A DNA stretch of 64,000 bases from Labedella populi (GTDB taxonomy: Bacteria > Actinomycetota > Actinomycetes > Actinomycetales > Microbacteriaceae). Shown here piece after piece: positions 49,814 to 57,626 of the stretch. The stretch is from assembly GCF_004078655.1 (NCBI RefSeq), contig NZ_RZNC01000001.1:992001-1056000 (forward strand). Reading direction: 5' to 3'. Position 1 is the stretch's first letter. Each line of letters opens with the position of its first letter. The notes below the pieces were generated by a model. That model saw only the letters and a program-made list of their open reading frames with translations. It did no database searches and was not told the origin of the DNA. A program made the translations under genes and the position numbers.

Positions 49814-51489
49814 AGCGCATCGTCGCATCGATCCTCGCCGCGTTCCTCGTGATCGTGTGTGCGGGTTGCGTCGGGATCCCCCGGAGTGGCGTGGTGCAGG
49901 AGGGCAAGCCGATCACCGCGGACGACGGCCTCGACATCACCTTCATCCCGAGCGGACCACAACCCGGGTCCACCCCCGAGCAGGTTCTCAGGGGCTTCAT
50001 CGCTGCGGCCACCGGGCCGCAGAACAACTACGCGGTGGCCCGCGAGTACCTCGCCCCCGGGATCGAGCGCGAGTGGAGACCGGACGTGAGCGTGCTCGTC
50101 GACGCCTCCGCCGACCGGCGGTTCGAGGCGGAGGGCGACGCCGTCCAGCTCTTGAGCGTCTACCCGGAGGCGCAAGTGGATGCGAGCGGCCTCTACGAGC
50201 GGAACCCGTCGGACAACCCCGTGGTGCTCACGTACGGCTTCGAGCAGGTAGAGGGGGAATGGCGCATCAGTTCGGCGCCCGACGGCATCGTGCTCGACGC
50301 CAGTACATTCACGACGGTGTTCGGCGCGCACGCGCTCATGTTCTTCGACCCCACGTGGACGTACCTCGTGCCGGATATCCGCTGGTTCCCGACGCGCGCC
50401 TCGACCGCGACAACGGTCGTCAAGGAACTCCTCGACGGTCCCGCTCCGTGGCTGAGCGGCGGGGTGAGGACGGCGTTCCCCGATGGGACGGCCCTCTCGA
50501 CGCAATCGGTGACGGTGGACGGGGACGTGGTCCGGATGGACTTCTCGAGCGGATTCACGGGGGAGAACGCGGTCGCGCAATCGAGGATGAGGGCGCAATT
50601 GAGCGCGAGCCTGACGGGAATCGGGATGCTCGGTCCGGACAGCATCTCCTCGCAAGGCGCGGTCGTGGACATCGACATCCTCACGGTTCCGTCCCCGCGC
50701 GTCGACGCGCGCGCCCTCGTGCTCGCCGAGGAGGGCTTCGGGTTCCTCTCGGGCGACGTCGTCGAACGGATCGACGGGCTCTCGCCCGCCGTCGAGGGCC
50801 TCGCACCCTCAGCGGTCTCGGTCGGTGTGGGTCTCGCCTTCGCGGCGGCGCTCACCACCGACGGGGTCTTCGTGGTGCCGTCGGGGGGCGAAGACCCACT
50901 GCGGGTGGACGCGAGAGGTCGCCTTATCGCCCCGACCGTCGATCCCTTCGGGTACACGTGGAGCGTCCCGCAGGATGACCCCGGAGCCATCCTGGCGTTC
51001 CGGCGCGACGGCAGTTCGACGCCGGTCGAGACGCCGTGGCCCGAGGCCTCGAGCATCACCTCTCTCCAGGTGTCGCGAGACGGCACGCGCATCGCGGCGC
51101 TCGTGACGACCGCGTCGACGACCCGCCTCGTCGTCGCCGCCGTCACACGATCGGAGCCCGCGGGTCCTCCGACGGCGATCGGCGACCTCTACGAACTCGA
51201 TGAGACGCTCGGCAGCCCGCTCGCGGTGACGTGGGTGGACGATCGCACGGTCGCGTCCCTCACCGAGGACGAGGAAGGCGATGGGGAGATCGAGGTCTAC
51301 ACGATCGGCTCGAGCAGTACGATCGCTCCGGCGCTCGCCGGAGCCACGACGGTCGTCGGCGCGAACACGCCGCAGCAGATCCGTGCTCTGCTCGAGACGG
51401 GCGAGATCCGGGTGCGCAGCGGATCGGGCTGGCAGACCCGGGCGACCGGCATCCTCGTCCTCGCGACGCAACTCGCGACCCTCGGCTGA
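49810..51489 (+). CDS. lpqB: lipoprotein LpqB
   Basis: 559 residues. Signal peptide ending in VCAGC with acyl-acceptor Cys20; the -3 residue is Cys17 instead of the usual Leu. LpqB N-terminal domain (GIPRSGVVQEGKPI), GerMN-type domain near 170-290 (DPTWTYLVPDIRWFPTRA, RMDFSSGF), and a C-terminal beta-propeller from about 300 (VSRDGTRIAALV, LGSPLAVTWVDDRTVASL). Binds the sensor part of MtrB and tunes its activity. Order and overlap with mtrB confirm it. Confidence 0.95.
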   Translation: MKRIVASILAAFLVIVCAGCVGIPRSGVVQEGKPITADDGLDITFIPSGPQPGSTPEQVLRGFIAAATGPQNNYAVAREYLAPGIEREWRPDVSVLVDASADRRFEAEGDAVQLLSVYPEAQVDASGLYERNPSDNPVVLTYGFEQVEGEWRISSAPDGIVLDASTFTTVFGAHALMFFDPTWTYLVPDIRWFPTRASTATTVVKELLDGPAPWLSGGVRTAFPDGTALSTQSVTVDGDVVRMDFSSGFTGENAVAQSRMRAQLSASLTGIGMLGPDSISSQGAVVDIDILTVPSPRVDARALVLAEEGFGFLSGDVVERIDGLSPAVEGLAPSAVSVGVGLAFAAALTTDGVFVVPSGGEDPLRVDARGRLIAPTVDPFGYTWSVPQDDPGAILAFRRDGSSTPVETPWPEASSITSLQVSRDGTRIAALVTTASTTRLVVAAVTRSEPAGPPTAIGDLYELDETLGSPLAVTWVDDRTVASLTEDEEGDGEIEVYTIGSSSTIAPALAGATTVVGANTPQQIRALLETGEIRVRSGSGWQTRATGILVLATQLATLG

Positions 51490-51554
51490 CGCGTCCACCC
51501 GATCTCAGGATGGTCGCGAGCCCGGGGGACAGTGCTAGGTGACTCCGTGTCCAC

Positions 51555-51577
51555 AGCACGGCGGTGATCGCCGTGCT
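51555..51577 (+). terminator. hairpin between lpqB and the comF-like gene
   Basis: AGCACGGCG (51555-51563) and CGCCGTGCT (51569-51577), 5-base loop, 66 bases after lpqB. No U-tract. May terminate lpqB or attenuate the next gene. Confidence 0.4.
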
Positions 51578-51636
51578 CCACGGGCGCCACGGACAGTCGA
51601 GTGCGGAAGCCGCCGTCGTGCGAGCGTGGGCCCGTG

Positions 51637-52311
51637 ATGAGCGAGCTGCCCCCGGCCCTCGCGCGAGCACTGCGGGAAGCGCTCGCCGTCGTCCTCCCGG
51701 TCGCGTGCCCCGGGTGCGGCTGTCCGGACACCGGGGCGTGCGACGACTGCCGAGTTGCCTGCACGGCGGTCGTCAGGTGCGAGACGGTCGGCGACGTCCC
51801 GGTGTGGTCGGCGCTCGAATACGCGGGGCCCGTCGCCCGTCTGGTCACGGCGTTCAAGAACGAGGGCCGGACGGGACTCGCACGCGTGCTGGGCACGTCG
51901 TTCGGCCGGAGCGTCGCCGCGGCCGTCGATCCGGACGCCGTCGCTTCGGGTTCCGTCGTGGTCGTCGCGATACCCGGCCGTCGCTCCTCCCTCCGGAGAA
52001 GGGGATACCGCCCGGTGCACCTCCTTGCTCGGCACGCCGGGGTGCAGCTCACCCGGGGCCTGCGTTTCGTCCGTCAGCCGCGCGATCAGGTTCGACTGGG
52101 TCGTGTGGATCGTGCGGAGAATCTCGCCTTCGCGATGCGCGGGACCCCCGTCCTGAACGGTCGCGACGTCCTCATCGTCGACGACGTCCTCACGACAGGC
52201 GCGACGGTCGCCGAGGCCGCGCGGGCTGTGCACGTCGCGGGCGGACGGCTCGTCGGGGCGGCGGTGCTCGCGCGCACGCTGCGGGGCCGGAGACGATCGG
52301 CGCCTCCCTGA
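51637..52311 (+). CDS. ComF/GntX-like phosphoribosyltransferase
   Basis: 224 residues from ATG 51637; a GTG at 51601 would add 12 residues without homology-like features. N-terminal zinc ribbon CPGCGCPDTGACDDC, then LVTAFKNEGRTGLARVLG, VVAIPGRRSSLRRRGYRPVHLLAR, and the PRPP-binding loop VLIVDDVLTTGATVAEA. This is the Rv3242c position between lpqB and hpf. In naturally competent bacteria ComFC helps DNA uptake; here no competence genes are near, and a nucleotide-salvage or housekeeping role is as likely. Confidence 0.9.
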   Translation: MSELPPALARALREALAVVLPVACPGCGCPDTGACDDCRVACTAVVRCETVGDVPVWSALEYAGPVARLVTAFKNEGRTGLARVLGTSFGRSVAAAVDPDAVASGSVVVVAIPGRRSSLRRRGYRPVHLLARHAGVQLTRGLRFVRQPRDQVRLGRVDRAENLAFAMRGTPVLNGRDVLIVDDVLTTGATVAEAARAVHVAGGRLVGAAVLARTLRGRRRSAPP

Positions 52312-52330
52312 GAGGTGGGTCAGAAGTCCC

Positions 52331-52359
52331 GTGACAAGCATTGGCGGCGGCGCTAGTGT
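52331..52359 (+). promoter_or_regulatory. promoter of hpf
   Basis: GTGACA (52331-52336), exactly 17 bases, TAGTGT (52354-52359). This gives a leader of about 60 bases that contains a GGGGAGG Shine-Dalgarno 5 bases before the GTG. Confidence 0.55.
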
Positions 52360-52425
52360 CGAACGACACGGCGTGGAAGAACCGTCCGAATCGTCAGGCG
52401 GCACGCCGAGAACGGGGAGGTCGCT

Positions 52426-53091
52426 GTGGAAACCAACATCGTCGGTCTGGGGCTGGGGATCACGGATCGCTTCCGGGACTACGTCGAGGAGAAGTCCGAG
52501 AAGCTCGGCAATCTCGCCGATCGCGCTCTCGCCTTCGACGTCAAGGTCAGCCGTCATCATGACAAGAGCGGGAAGCCGGGGGACGACCGCGTCGAGCTCA
52601 CGCTCGTGGGCCCGGGACCGCTCGTTCGGGCCGAGGCCTCCGGGTCGGACAAGTATGTCGCCTTCGACCTCGCCATCGCGAAGATCCTCGAGCGGGTGAG
52701 ACGCTCGAAGGACCGGAAGAAGGTGCACCGCGGTCGTGGCCGTACGCCACTCCGGGCGGCGAGCGAGCAGGGCTTCGCGAACGCCGGCCTGCAGGCGGCC
52801 CCCGTCGAGGTCCTCGCAGCGGTCCAGACGGGCTCCGTGCCGGTCACGGGCGGCGATGAGGAACCCGATGAAGAGGACTACAGCCCTGTCGTCATCCGCG
52901 AGAAGGAGTTCCCCGCCGAGTGGATGACCGTCGACGAGGCCGTCGACCGGATGGAGCTCGTGGGGCACGACTTCTTCCTGTTCATCGACGCCCGGACCGA
53001 CCAGCCGAGCGTCGTCTACCGTCGGAAGGGCTGGGACTACGGCGTGATCGAGCTCGTGGACGAGGCGAAGACCAAGGCGAAGCGAGCCTGA
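52426..53091 (+). CDS. hpf: long-form ribosome hibernation promoting factor
   Basis: 221 residues from GTG 52426, set by GGGGAGG at 52414-52420. N-terminal S30AE domain (about 1-100: GITDRFRDYVEEKSEKLGNL, FDLAIAKILERVRRSKDRKK), a linker, and the C-terminal dimerisation domain (about 160-215: VVIREKEFPAEWMTVDEAVDRM, HDFFLFIDARTDQPSVVYRRKGWDYGVIEL). The long form pairs 70S ribosomes into inactive 100S dimers in stationary phase or stress. Homologue of Rv3241c, normally directly upstream of secA; here 8 kb of accessory genes intervene. Confidence 0.95.
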   Translation: METNIVGLGLGITDRFRDYVEEKSEKLGNLADRALAFDVKVSRHHDKSGKPGDDRVELTLVGPGPLVRAEASGSDKYVAFDLAIAKILERVRRSKDRKKVHRGRGRTPLRAASEQGFANAGLQAAPVEVLAAVQTGSVPVTGGDEEPDEEDYSPVVIREKEFPAEWMTVDEAVDRMELVGHDFFLFIDARTDQPSVVYRRKGWDYGVIELVDEAKTKAKRA

Positions 53092-53103
53092 CCTCTCACC
53101 CTC

Positions 53104-53141
53104 ACGACGGCGATGGTGCGTCCGCGCACCATCGCCGTCGT
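53104..53141. terminator. 17-pair hairpin with TCCG loop between hpf and convergent PadR gene
   Basis: Arms 53104-53120 (ACGACGGCGATGGTGCG) and 53125-53141 are perfect complements closing a UCCG loop of the stable UNCG type. It starts 12 bases after the hpf stop and ends 14 bases before the PadR stop. No U-tract on either side. Confidence 0.75.
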
Positions 53142-53155
53142 CGTGTCCGCGCTCC

Positions 53156-53800
53156 TCAGATGGGCCGTGTGGTGGTGGGTCGTGTCGCGGCGGGTCGTGC
53201 CGCGGCCGGTCGTGCCGGGGCGGGTCCGGCTTTCGCCGGCCGGCCCCGTCGCGGCTTCTCCGTCGACAGGGGGACGGGCTGCGCCGGGGTCTCCTCGAGC
53301 ACACGTGCGCAGTGGTCGAGCCACGCGAGCTCCGCTTCGGCGTCGAAAGCGAGCCCGTCGCGAATGAGTCGCCTCGAGAGCGCGGAGGCGGAGCCGGTGG
53401 CTCCCTCGTCCTCGCGGCGGAGCTCCTCGAGTCGAGACTGCGTCGCGGCTCTCTGAGTGCGGAGGACGGCGCCGACGTCCGAGCCGGGAAGGGTGGCCGC
53501 GATCGCGACCTTGATCGCGAGTTCGTCGCGCGTGCCCCGCGCCGGAGGCGTCGGGTCGGCGAGCCATGCTGATGCCGAACTCCGCCCCTCGTCGGTGATC
53601 TCCCAGTAGAGATGCCCGTCGGTGTCCGTGTCCCCGCGGCGCACGAGCCCGTCCCGTTCGAGGCGCTCGAGCGTCGTGTACGTCTGCCCGACGTTGAGGC
53701 CCCACGTCGATCCGGTCCGCCGGTCGAACTCCGCACGCAGCTGGTACCCGTAGCAGGGTCCGATCGAGAGGATCGCGAGCAGGCTCTGTCTGACGGTCAT
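53156..53800 (-). CDS. PadR-family regulator with Ala-Arg-Pro tail
   Basis: 214 residues. Winged helix at about 1-80 (LLAILSIGPCYGYQLRAEFDRRTG, GQTYTTLERLERDGLVRR, YWEITDEGRSSASAWL), then the PadR C-terminal dimerisation helices (LDHCARVLEE). The last 35 residues are a basic pentapeptide repeat (RPAKA, ARPAA, ARPAA, TRPTT, TRPI), encoded by 15-base units, and may add non-specific DNA binding. PadR proteins usually repress an adjacent transporter; none is adjacent here. Upstream AT-richer bases include ACATATACG near 53840. Confidence 0.88.
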   Translation of the reverse strand: MTVRQSLLAILSIGPCYGYQLRAEFDRRTGSTWGLNVGQTYTTLERLERDGLVRRGDTDTDGHLYWEITDEGRSSASAWLADPTPPARGTRDELAIKVAIAATLPGSDVGAVLRTQRAATQSRLEELRREDEGATGSASALSRRLIRDGLAFDAEAELAWLDHCARVLEETPAQPVPLSTEKPRRGRPAKAGPAPARPAAARPAATRPTTTRPI

Positions 53801-53881
53801 GGCGCTCCGGAAGTCGACGGATAGGGATACGCGGTAAACATATACGACCTCCGCGGTCGCAGGGTCCTGCCGCCCCGGTGG

Positions 53882-54649
53882 TCAGCCGAGGAATCCCCGG
53901 AGGAGCGCCGCCGAGCCATCGAGATGCTCCGCCATGGCGCGGTCCGCCGCCTGGGCATCGCCGGTCAGGATCGCGATGACGATCGCCTCGTGCTGTTCGT
54001 CGGAGTGCCGGATGTTGCGGTCGAGCAGCGGGATGTCGTCGAGCAGCCGATTCACACGCATCCGGTTGTCCGCGAGCAGCGGGAGCAATGACGGCGAGCC
54101 GGTCAGCTCTCCGATGACGAGGTGCAAGCGGGAATCGAGCCGGCGATAGTCGTCGCCCGTGACCGACCGCGTCTCGGTGAGGCTCGTCCAGAGCAACTCC
54201 CGTTCGGCGGCCGTCAGCGGGCGCGAGGCGGCGGCGCGTGCTGCCCCCACTTCGAGGATCGACCGGAGGCCGAGCACGTCGTCGATCTCCGCCGGTGACG
54301 CGGCGACGGGTTGAGGCTCTCCCGCCGTGGCGGGCCCACGCCCACGTTCGGGAAGCGGATCCCGCACGAAGGTACCGCCGTACCGACCACGACGCGAGAG
54401 GAGGTAGCCGGCGGCCGTGAGTTCCTTGATGGCATCCCGCACGGTGTCGCGGCTCACTGCGAGACGGACGGCGAGGTCACGTTCCGGTGGCAGTGCGCCG
54501 CCGGGCGAGACAAGTCCCAGGCGGATCGTCTGGAGGAGTCTGTTGACGGTCTCCTCGAACGCGTTCTGTTCGTGGACCGGGCGAAGCACCGCGTCGCCCG
54601 CCGTCGTGCTGCGCGCCGACCCGCTGTCGTCGAGCGGCAGCTCGGTCAC
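53882..54649 (-). CDS. GntR-family regulator, FadR subfamily
   Basis: 255 residues, last gene of the gamma-glutamyl operon (4-base overlap). Winged helix at about 33-100: LVSPGGALPPERDLAVRLAVSRDTVRDAIKELTAAGYLLSRRG. FCD ligand domain at about 120-245 (IDDVLGLRSILEVGAARAAA, LDSRLHLVIGELTGSP, DEQHEAIVIAILTGD) with the Asp/His residues that bind a metal and carboxylate ligand. Likely represses its own operon and the divergent permease, responding to a carboxylated intermediate. Candidate operator at 59077-59103. Confidence 0.9.
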   Translation of the reverse strand: MTELPLDDSGSARSTTAGDAVLRPVHEQNAFEETVNRLLQTIRLGLVSPGGALPPERDLAVRLAVSRDTVRDAIKELTAAGYLLSRRGRYGGTFVRDPLPERGRGPATAGEPQPVAASPAEIDDVLGLRSILEVGAARAAASRPLTAAERELLWTSLTETRSVTGDDYRRLDSRLHLVIGELTGSPSLLPLLADNRMRVNRLLDDIPLLDRNIRHSDEQHEAIVIAILTGDAQAADRAMAEHLDGSAALLRGFLG

Positions 54650-55434
54650 AGGGGTGTCACGTAGGCCGACCCGATTCCGCCGTCGACCATGAAGCTCGAC
54701 GCCGTGATGAAGGAAGCGTCGTCACTCGCGAGGAATGCGACGGCCGCGGCGAGCTCCTCAGGCTCGGCGAAGCGGCCGACCGGGACGTGCACGAGGCGGC
54801 GGGCGGCGCGCTCGGGGTCGGAGGCGAAGAGCTCGGTGAGCAGCGGCGTGTTCACGGGGCCCGGGCAGAGCGCGTTGACGCGGATGCCCTGCCGCGCGAA
54901 CTGCACACCGAGTTCGCGCGTGAGCGCGAGCACGCCGCCCTTCGATGCGGTGTAGGAGATCTGCGACGTGGCCGACCCGAGCACGGCGACGAAGGACGCC
55001 GTGTTGATGATGGATCCGGACTGCTGGCGCACCATGTGGCGGAGGGCGGCGCGCGAGCACAGGTACACCGACGTGAGGTTGACGTCCTGGACGCGCTGCC
55101 ACGCGGGAAGCTCTGTCGTCTCGATGGAATCGTCGTCAGGAGGGGAGATGCCAGCGTTGTTGAAGGCGATGTCGAGCCGGCCGAACCGTGCGACGGTCGC
55201 GTCGAACAGATGGTCGACCGAGTCCTGATCGGCCACGTCGCAGCGGATGAAGACGCCGTCGACCTCATCGGCCGCCGCGGCGCCCGCGCGTTCGTCGAGG
55301 TCCGCGATGACGACGGTCGCCCCCTCTGCGGCGAAACGGCGGGCGGTCGCGAGCCCGATGCCACTCCCTCCCCCCGTGACGACGGCGATCCGCCCGCCGA
55401 GGCGGCGGGTGAGGTCGATGGGGGGCACGGTCAT
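54646..55434 (-). CDS. short-chain dehydrogenase/reductase
   Basis: 262 residues. Cofactor motif TGGGSGIG at 20-27, Asp45 after VVIAD pointing to NAD(H), NNAG at 92-95, catalytic Ser146 region, Y161-x3-K165 in YTASK. Classical SDR, complete. In this operon an alcohol-to-aldehyde oxidation would link a gamma-glutamylated amino alcohol to the aldehyde dehydrogenase. A 3-oxoacyl-ACP reductase name would be generic. Overlaps both neighbours by 4 bases. Confidence 0.9.
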   Translation of the reverse strand: MTVPPIDLTRRLGGRIAVVTGGGSGIGLATARRFAAEGATVVIADLDERAGAAAADEVDGVFIRCDVADQDSVDHLFDATVARFGRLDIAFNNAGISPPDDDSIETTELPAWQRVQDVNLTSVYLCSRAALRHMVRQQSGSIINTASFVAVLGSATSQISYTASKGGVLALTRELGVQFARQGIRVNALCPGPVNTPLLTELFASDPERAARRLVHVPVGRFAEPEELAAAVAFLASDDASFITASSFMVDGGIGSAYVTPL

Positions 55435-56825
55435 GGGGTCTCCTCCGGTGCATCGGTGATGGGTGCGTCATCGATGGCGAAGAACACGTTCTTCGTCTCC
55501 GTGAATGACAGCGGCGCGTCGGGGCCGAGCTCGCGGCCCAGGCCAGACTGCTTGAACCCTCCGAACGGTGTCGAGAACCGCACGGACGAGTGCGAGTTCA
55601 CCGACAAATTGCCGGACTCGACCGCGCGTGAGACCCGGACGGCGCGCGACAGGTCACGTGTCCAGATCGAGCCGGACAGGCCGTAGTCGGTCGCGTTGGC
55701 GAGGGCGATCGCGTCGGCCTCGTCGTCGAACGGCACGACCGAGACGACGGGACCGAAGATCTCCTCCCGGAAGGCGCGGTCGGTGCGCGCCGGCGTGAGG
55801 ACCGTCGGCGCGAACCAGAAGCCGTCCCCCGACGGTGCCGAGCCACGGAACGCCACGGCGCTGTCGTCGGGAACGTATCCGCTCACCTTCGCGAGGTGCT
55901 CACGGGAGACGAGCGGACCCATCTCGGTCGCGGGATCGAAGGGGTCGCCGACGATCACAGCCGTGACCGCCGGCTCGAGCAGCTCGAGAAAGCGATCGAA
56001 GACACGACGCTCGACGAGGATGCGGCTGCGCGCGCAGCAGTCCTGGCCGGCGTTCTCGAAGACCCCGGACGGAGCGGTGGCGGCGGCTCGCTCGAGGTCC
56101 GAGTCCGCGAAGATGATGTTCGCGCTCTTGCCTCCGAGTTCGAGGGTGACCCGTTTCAGCTGGTCGGCGGCGCGAGCCGCGATGAGCTTGCCCGTCGCCG
56201 TCGACCCGGTGAAGACGATCTTCCGCACATCCGGATGGGTCACGAGCCGGTCCCCGACCACCGATCCGAGCCCCGGCACCACTTGGAGGAGGTGCTCCGG
56301 CAGCCCGGCGGCCACGCCGATCTCGGCAAGCCGGAGCGACGTGAGCGGGGTCCACTCGGCGGGTTTCAGCACGACGGCGTTTCCGGCGGCGAGTGCCGGG
56401 GCGAATGCCCACGACGCGATCGTCATGGGGAAGTTCCACGGAGTGATCACTCCCACGACGCCGATCGGCTCGTGGAAGGTGATGTCGAGGCCCCCGGCCA
56501 CGGGGATCTGCGAACCGGCGAGACGCTCAGGAGCGGCGGCGTAGTAGTGGAGGACGTCACGGACGTGGCCCGCCTCCCATCGCGCTTGCGAGATCGGGTG
56601 CCCCGAGTTGCGCGCCTCGAGTTGCGCGAGCTCCTCGACGGCGCCGTCGACGGCGAGAGCGAACGACCGCAGCCCGGCGGCACGATCAGCGGGGGAGAGT
56701 CGGGCCCAGCCGCGCTGGGCCGTCACGGCCCGGGCGACGGCGGCGTCGGTGTCCTCGACGTCGGCGAAGTCCACCGCGGTGAACGGTGCGCCCGTCGAGG
56801 GGTCGATGAGGCTCGTCGCGGTCAT
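55431..56825 (-). CDS. aldehyde dehydrogenase (PuuC/gamma-glutamyl-aldehyde type)
   Basis: 464 residues from ATG 56825, which overlaps the amidotransferase stop. NAD site PWNFPMTIASWAFAPALAAGN and GSTATGKLIAA; general base in LELGGKSANIIF; nucleophile Cys in AGQDCCARSR near residue 262; EIFGPVVSVVPFDDEADAIALAN and the C-terminal FKQSGLGRELG. Full-length ALDH. Expected to oxidise a gamma-glutamyl-amino-aldehyde to the acid before hydrolysis by the next-upstream hydrolase. Confidence 0.93.
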   Translation of the reverse strand: MTATSLIDPSTGAPFTAVDFADVEDTDAAVARAVTAQRGWARLSPADRAAGLRSFALAVDGAVEELAQLEARNSGHPISQARWEAGHVRDVLHYYAAAPERLAGSQIPVAGGLDITFHEPIGVVGVITPWNFPMTIASWAFAPALAAGNAVVLKPAEWTPLTSLRLAEIGVAAGLPEHLLQVVPGLGSVVGDRLVTHPDVRKIVFTGSTATGKLIAARAADQLKRVTLELGGKSANIIFADSDLERAAATAPSGVFENAGQDCCARSRILVERRVFDRFLELLEPAVTAVIVGDPFDPATEMGPLVSREHLAKVSGYVPDDSAVAFRGSAPSGDGFWFAPTVLTPARTDRAFREEIFGPVVSVVPFDDEADAIALANATDYGLSGSIWTRDLSRAVRVSRAVESGNLSVNSHSSVRFSTPFGGFKQSGLGRELGPDAPLSFTETKNVFFAIDDAPITDAPEETP

Positions 56826-57619
56826 GCCGGTACTCCTTCTCTGCCTCGCGGCCCGTCCGCGTGCGGCTCCAACGATCGCCGCTGCGCGACGGTCCGCGCG
56901 GCGGTGACGGTGGCCTCGAAGAGGCGGAGGTCGTCGAGGTCCTCCTCCGGGTGCCACTGGACGGCGACGACGAACGTCGCTCCGGGGAGCTCGACGGCCT
57001 CGATGACACCGTCGGTCGTGTGAGCGCTTGCGACGAGCCCGTCGCCCAGCCCGTCGACGGCCTGATGGTGGTAGAGCTTCACGCCGACGCGGTGCCCGAC
57101 GATCCGCTCGAGCACGCTGTCCTGCCGCACTGACACCTGCGCCTCTGAGAAGACGCCGCCACCGAGCTGGTAGCGGTCGTCCCCGATGATGTCGGGGAGG
57201 TGCTGGTGCAGGGTCCCTCCCCGCAGCACGTTGAGGATCTGCGCTCCGCGGCAGATCCCGAGGACGGGGAGATCATGATCGAGGGCCGCCTCGAGGAGGT
57301 CGAACTCCCACGCGTCGCGGTCCGGCCGGGGGTCGTCGGTGTGGGAATGCGGCGCCTGACCGTAGCGGGCCGGCTCCACGTCCTTCCCGCCCGTGACGAC
57401 CAGTGCGTCGAGACCTGCGACGACGCGCCGCGCGATGCCCGGGCCTGTGGGTTGCGGAGGCAGCAGGACGACCGTTCCGCCCGCTCGCGTGATGGCCTCG
57501 ATGTACACCTTCGGCAGGAACGACGCCGGAACGTCCCAGACCCCGGTCCTCGACTGCTCGAGGTAGGTTGTCATTCCGATGATCGGTCGGTACGGTTCGG
57601 CCTCATCCGGACCGGCCAT
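56822..57619 (-). CDS. class I glutamine amidotransferase-type gamma-glutamyl hydrolase (PuuD-like)
   Basis: 265 residues from ATG 57619, 7 bases after the ligase gene. An alternative GTG at 57646 has GGAGAGGG upstream but lies inside the ligase gene, where that sequence encodes conserved residues, so it is less favoured. Nucleophile Cys in LGICRGAQILNV near residue 123; His-Glu in VAVQWHPEED near 220; RPIIGMTTYLE at the N-terminus; GGKDVEPARYG. Peptidase C26 family: cleaves gamma-glutamyl amides to release glutamate. Final step of a gamma-glutamylation pathway. Confidence 0.9.
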   Translation of the reverse strand: MAGPDEAEPYRPIIGMTTYLEQSRTGVWDVPASFLPKVYIEAITRAGGTVVLLPPQPTGPGIARRVVAGLDALVVTGGKDVEPARYGQAPHSHTDDPRPDRDAWEFDLLEAALDHDLPVLGICRGAQILNVLRGGTLHQHLPDIIGDDRYQLGGGVFSEAQVSVRQDSVLERIVGHRVGVKLYHHQAVDGLGDGLVASAHTTDGVIEAVELPGATFVVAVQWHPEEDLDDLRLFEATVTAARTVAQRRSLEPHADGPRGREGVPA

Positions 57620-57626
57620 CGTCGAA

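Noticed and set aside
51637-52311. Competence operon based on the ComF-like protein
   Set aside because: No other competence genes are nearby, and this gene sits in the same place in actinobacteria not known for that role.
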